Assembly (NCBI GenBank): GCA_964019155.1
Contig: OZ025241.1
Span: forward strand, 55,704,863 to 55,768,862
Reading direction: 5' to 3'
DNA length: 64,000 nt
Source of the DNA: Osedax fenrisi
Lineage: Eukaryota; Annelida; Polychaeta; Sabellida; Siboglinidae
Both the position numbers and the translations under genes were made by a program. Under the pieces are notes generated by a model. That model saw nothing but the letters and a program-made list of their open reading frames with translations, was not told where the DNA came from and did not search any database. Positions 63,361 to 64,000 of the stretch are shown in pieces (within the stretch, counting starts at the first letter, position 1; the number at the start of each line of letters is the position of its first letter).

Positions 63361-63892
63361 AGCTATGGGGGTAACTATCTAGTGGTATACAGGTTTACAG
63401 GTAATTTATATCATTACTAATTAATTATAATTTCTATATATAGATAGATAGATAATAAGGTACATTAGTTACTTGCAGGTTTGGGAAATACCTCTTAGGT
63501 GAGATTAAGAAAACGATAACAATAACATATAATAAAAAAGTAAAAAATAATTGATAAAATAATAATTATAAATAATCTATATGTTTGAATAATTATAATT
63601 AAATAGAGGAGAGGTTATATTTAAAATGGATTTTAAAAGTTGAATATGAATTCATATCACACGTTAACGCGTATATATATACTAACTAGATGGAATATAA
63701 TTACATAAGGAGGTAACAATAGAGTGAATGCTCGTTTATTATATTTAAGAGATAATATTGGGGAGGGTTAGTTATATAAATGTCAATATATATCCTATAG
63801 GATTAGCCTAGTGGATCGGAGAGTGTTTAAATGATGTCGTAAGTGTAAGGATACTTCTCGAGTCACTTAATAAAATTATGATGGAGAGTATA
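63361..63892. other. AT-rich spacer
   Basis: Apart from short palindromes and GATA runs (63441-63455) I see nothing that supports a gene or element before the transposon at 63893. Confidence 0.4.
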
Positions 63893-64000
63893 GTGGAAAG
63901 TCCCCGATTACCGACCACCTCCTAATACCGACCCCTCTCGTATCTCATTAAATATAAGAGATATCAAAAAATTATATATACACGAAATGTTAGTAAATTA
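63893..64000 (+). mobile_element. CCGACC-family element, cut by the window end
   Basis: It starts after TA with GTGGAAAGTCCCCGATTACC and continues with CTAATACCGACCCC, then TCGTATCTCATTAAATATAA, matching the left end of the copy at 7158 throughout the visible 108 bp. Confidence 0.85.

Overview
The window is eukaryotic nuclear DNA from a strongly AT-rich genome, most likely an invertebrate animal. The evidence is genes split by many short introns with GT..AG ends, a nuclear-type tRNA gene with an intron and a Pol III T-run, a granulin-type secreted protein, several non-LTR retrotransposons, hAT and pogo-like DNA transposons, many MITE-like elements and very abundant (AT)n microsatellites. I could not fix the species. 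Nothing prokaryotic or viral and no CRISPR array was seen.

Layout. Positions 1-17 kb are a transposon graveyard: a long inverted repeat, a decayed hAT transposase (714-2620), LINE fragments (3120-3320, 8935-9310), a hAT-type element packed with TTCGAA motifs and bounded by an exact 8-bp target duplication (4891-6504), an unrecognised open segment (8301-8504), an RTE-like LINE corpse (about 12.9-15.7 kb), and several copies of a group of elements ending in TA-GGGGAAAGT. At 19.2-20.5 kb there is a two-exon gene for a secreted single-domain granulin (120 aa). From 23.6 to 33 kb transposons resume, including a 4.6-kb CR1/Jockey-type LINE (24872-29456) nested inside one of the GGGGAAAGT elements. 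Around 35.7-36.9 kb are exons of a second minus-strand gene, seen only in part. At 38358-38461 lies an intron-containing elongator tRNA-Met(CAT), followed by a perfect 149-bp palindrome (39068-39216), a pogo-like MITE and a three-layer nested transposon (41.8-43.5 kb).

The right third (43538-62845, minus strand) is one gene. I assembled 20 exons whose splice phases all agree, giving an 810-codon open frame for an acidic, coiled-coil-rich protein that I do not recognise. Its introns hold a 2.4-kb hAT element, a small MITE, a tRNA-derived SINE, a hexanucleotide array of about 500 bp, GT-rich repeats and an RTE-like LINE fragment. The GC-richer DNA at 62850-63350 is probably its promoter.

The most unusual signal is the GGGGAAAGT group. 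At least four families share element ends, internal layout and a central hairpin, but each carries its own short signature word (AATACGGACAC, TTACCGACCCC, AATATCGACAC or GTTGAATGAAC) repeated at the same relative places in the element. This looks like repeated replacement of a recognition motif within a conserved scaffold.
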